From assembly GCA_007131465.1 (NCBI GenBank), contig SLQN01000557.1, positions 1 through 6,477 on the forward strand: DNA of 6,477 nucleotides. The letters are read 5' to 3'. The notes under the pieces are model-generated. The model was given only the letters and a program-made list of their open reading frames with translations. It searched no databases and had not been told where the DNA came from. How positions within the stretch are numbered: the first letter of the stretch is position 1; every line of letters begins with the position of its first letter. The position numbers and the translations under genes are program-made. Shown piece by piece: positions 6,347 through 6,477 of the stretch. The stretch comes from Paracoccaceae bacterium (GTDB lineage: Bacteria > Pseudomonadota > Alphaproteobacteria > Rhodobacterales > Rhodobacteraceae).

Positions 6347-6477
6347 GCCGCCATCCCCATCCGCCGCAGCGTGATGCGCTGGATCAGGCCGATAAAGGCC
6401 ACCATGCTCGCCGCGAGTATCGCCGCTGCGAACAGCGCCGACCAGATCTGGACGGTCTGCCCGTAATAGCTGCCCGA
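6343..6477 (-). CDS. ABC transporter permease, C-terminal 44 residues (cut by window edge)
   Basis: The frame is open from the right edge to the TGA at 6343-6345, and its last 44 residues are visible. They read as SGSYYGQTVQIWSALFAAA, then a hydrophobic run (ILAASMVAFIGLI), then a basic tail QRITLRRMGMAA. This is the usual end of a BPD_transp_1 permease: a last membrane helix followed by arginines on the cytoplasmic side. It overlaps the following permease gene by 4 bases (ATGA), so the two are translationally coupled and probably form a heterodimeric channel. Identification rests on the C-terminal pattern and context, since the EAA loop lies outside the window. Another type of membrane protein is possible but less likely. 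Confidence 0.8.
   Translation of the reverse strand, partial: SGSYYGQTVQIWSALFAAAILAASMVAFIGLIQRITLRRMGMAA

Noticed and set aside
5817..6374. Plus-strand open frame of 185 codons opposite the permease gene
   Set aside because: It is antisense to a clear permease with membrane helices and a permease motif, and its own translation shows no domain.
1..6477. CRISPR arrays, tRNA/rRNA genes, riboswitches, insertion sequences, phage or defence genes
   Set aside because: I looked on both strands and saw no repeat-spacer pattern, no RNA gene signatures, no transposase and no defence domains. Almost the whole window is accounted for by ordinary coding genes.

Overview
The window is a high-GC stretch of bacterial chromosome, most probably from an alphaproteobacterium of the Rhodobacterales. 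The reasons are the gatCA pair, the strong G/C bias at third codon positions, the sequence style of GatA, GatC and PepN, and an intergenic palindrome of the CCCCGGA...TCCGGGG type that I recall as common in alphaproteobacteria. The placement is inference from protein style, not from a marker gene.

Layout from left to right. (1) Bases 1-895, minus strand: gatC followed by the first 202 codons of gatA, overlapping by 4 bases; these encode two subunits of the tRNA-dependent amidotransferase. gatA runs off the left edge. (2) Bases 896-1053: a divergent intergenic region with a possible gatC promoter. (3) Bases 1054-4125, plus strand: a small secreted CAP/SCP-domain protein, then after 60 bases full-length pepN (M1 zinc aminopeptidase N) with every catalytic motif intact. 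(4) Bases 4126-4199: a convergent intergenic region with two near-identical palindromes in opposite orientation. They can fold as two small hairpins or one long one, and probably act as the terminator region. (5) Bases 4200-6477, minus strand: the end of an ABC importer operon, reading from the right edge as the C-terminus of one permease, a second permease with an unusual four-helix N-terminal extension, then an NMT1/THI5-type periplasmic binding protein. No ATPase gene is in view; it is presumably upstream, beyond the right edge.

Functionally the window joins three unrelated themes: aminoacyl-tRNA repair (Gln-/Asn-tRNA formation), peptide turnover, and import of a small heterocyclic molecule (pyrimidine-like by family, unproven). 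I see no mobile element, CRISPR array, RNA gene, phage gene or defence system. Nothing here amounts to a new biological system. The most unusual items are the permease N-terminal extension, the paired palindromes at 4129-4190, and the intercistronic hairpin just ahead of the binding-protein gene.
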